13,775 bases of DNA from positions 1 to 13,775 of the forward strand of contig DIDE01000079.1 in assembly GCA_002417975.1 (NCBI GenBank), in the 5' to 3' direction. The DNA is from Eggerthellaceae bacterium UBA5808. Lineage in GTDB: Bacteria > Actinomycetota > Coriobacteriia > Coriobacteriales > Eggerthellaceae. Within the stretch, counting starts at the first letter, position 1, and every line of letters starts with the position of its first letter. The translations under genes were made by a program, and so were the position numbers. Shown here in pieces: positions 13,734-13,775 of the stretch. The notes below the pieces were generated by a model that was not told the origin of the DNA, did not search any database, and worked only from the letters and a program-made list of their open reading frames with translations.

Positions 13734-13775
13734 TCGCGGGGGCTGGATTTGAACCCCTGACCTCCGGGTTATGAG
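13734..13775 (-). tRNA. tRNA-Met (CAT), partial, 3' half only
   Basis: The minus strand at the right edge reads an anticodon loop CTCATAA (anticodon CAT) followed by CCCGG. This is the C-rich anticodon stem side typical of initiator tRNA, and it is followed by the variable region AGGTC. The T-loop TTCAAAT comes next, then an acceptor strand CCCCGCG and discriminator A. The 5' half lies outside the window. The T-stem sides (AGGGG and CCAGC) form only two standard pairs, which is abnormal for a functional tRNA, and CTA rather than CCA follows the discriminator. It may be a mutated copy or a 3' fragment left at an integration site. Initiator versus elongator cannot be settled without the 5' half. 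Confidence 0.7.

Overview
The window reads as a chromosomal segment of a Gram-positive bacterium, most likely a member of the Coriobacteriia (Eggerthellaceae or Atopobiaceae relatives). The reasons are a Tat-exported FAD-dependent reductase of the fumarate-reductase superfamily lying beside a LytTR/GHKL two-component system, together with an actinobacterial-looking Met-tRNA. This placement is inference; no taxonomic marker gene is present. The base composition is AT-leaning, and the stretch from about 5.9 to 12.1 kb is visibly more AT-rich and looks like an accessory island.

Left part (1-5731). Almost everything is on the minus strand. Reading in the direction of transcription, a LytTR response regulator (5731-5012) overlaps a membrane GHKL histidine kinase (5012-3684) by one base. 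Then come a Tat-lipoprotein FAD reductase (3535-1709), with a perfect 11-bp inverted repeat just upstream of its start, and an S41-peptidase-like protein (1541-225) whose catalytic serine position is occupied by aspartate. The simplest model is a signal-responsive respiratory or detoxifying reductase module, with the sensor pair upstream. A plus-strand reading frame running off the left edge ends at 190.

Middle part (5732-11413), accessory island. An orphan hypothetical gene (6693-5980) without a ribosome binding site sits next to a GC-rich plus-strand fragment. It is followed by a plus-strand GIY-YIG nuclease protein (7164-8132) and, tail to tail with a 4-bp gap, a minus-strand ASCH-domain protein (8634-8137). 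Upstream of ASCH is a badly decayed minus-strand gene (about 9105-8659, with one in-frame stop and two frameshifts). Upstream of that is a tightly coupled two-gene cassette: a MazG/dCTPase-like nucleotide pyrophosphohydrolase (11164-10829) overlapping by ATGA a GIY-YIG + SF1 (DUF2075-type) helicase fusion (10832-9138). Nucleotide hydrolase, nuclease-helicase, RNA/nucleotide-binding ASCH and a second GIY-YIG protein together make a plausible anti-mobile-element defence island. The MazG-helicase pair is the best candidate for an under-described system here.

Right part (11414-13775). A membrane-anchored protein with a beta-rich cytoplasmic domain (11414-12010) is divergent from the MazG gene and ends near a 16-bp-stem hairpin. 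Next comes a 5'-truncated SPFH/SHOCT protein remnant (12362-12135), cut at a pair of 23-bp tandem repeats that may be an insertion-sequence end. A two-gene minus operon follows: a short secreted peptide (13131-12874) overlapping by ATGA a small acidic, possibly LSm-like protein (12877-12659). A roughly 420-bp gene-free stretch rich in hairpins, palindromes and direct repeats comes next. Last are a rho-independent terminator and the 3' half of a Met-tRNA (CAT) on the minus strand at the right edge, whose T-stem pairs poorly in the visible part. A Met-tRNA beside an accessory region is consistent with an integration hotspot, but the element's other end is not visible.
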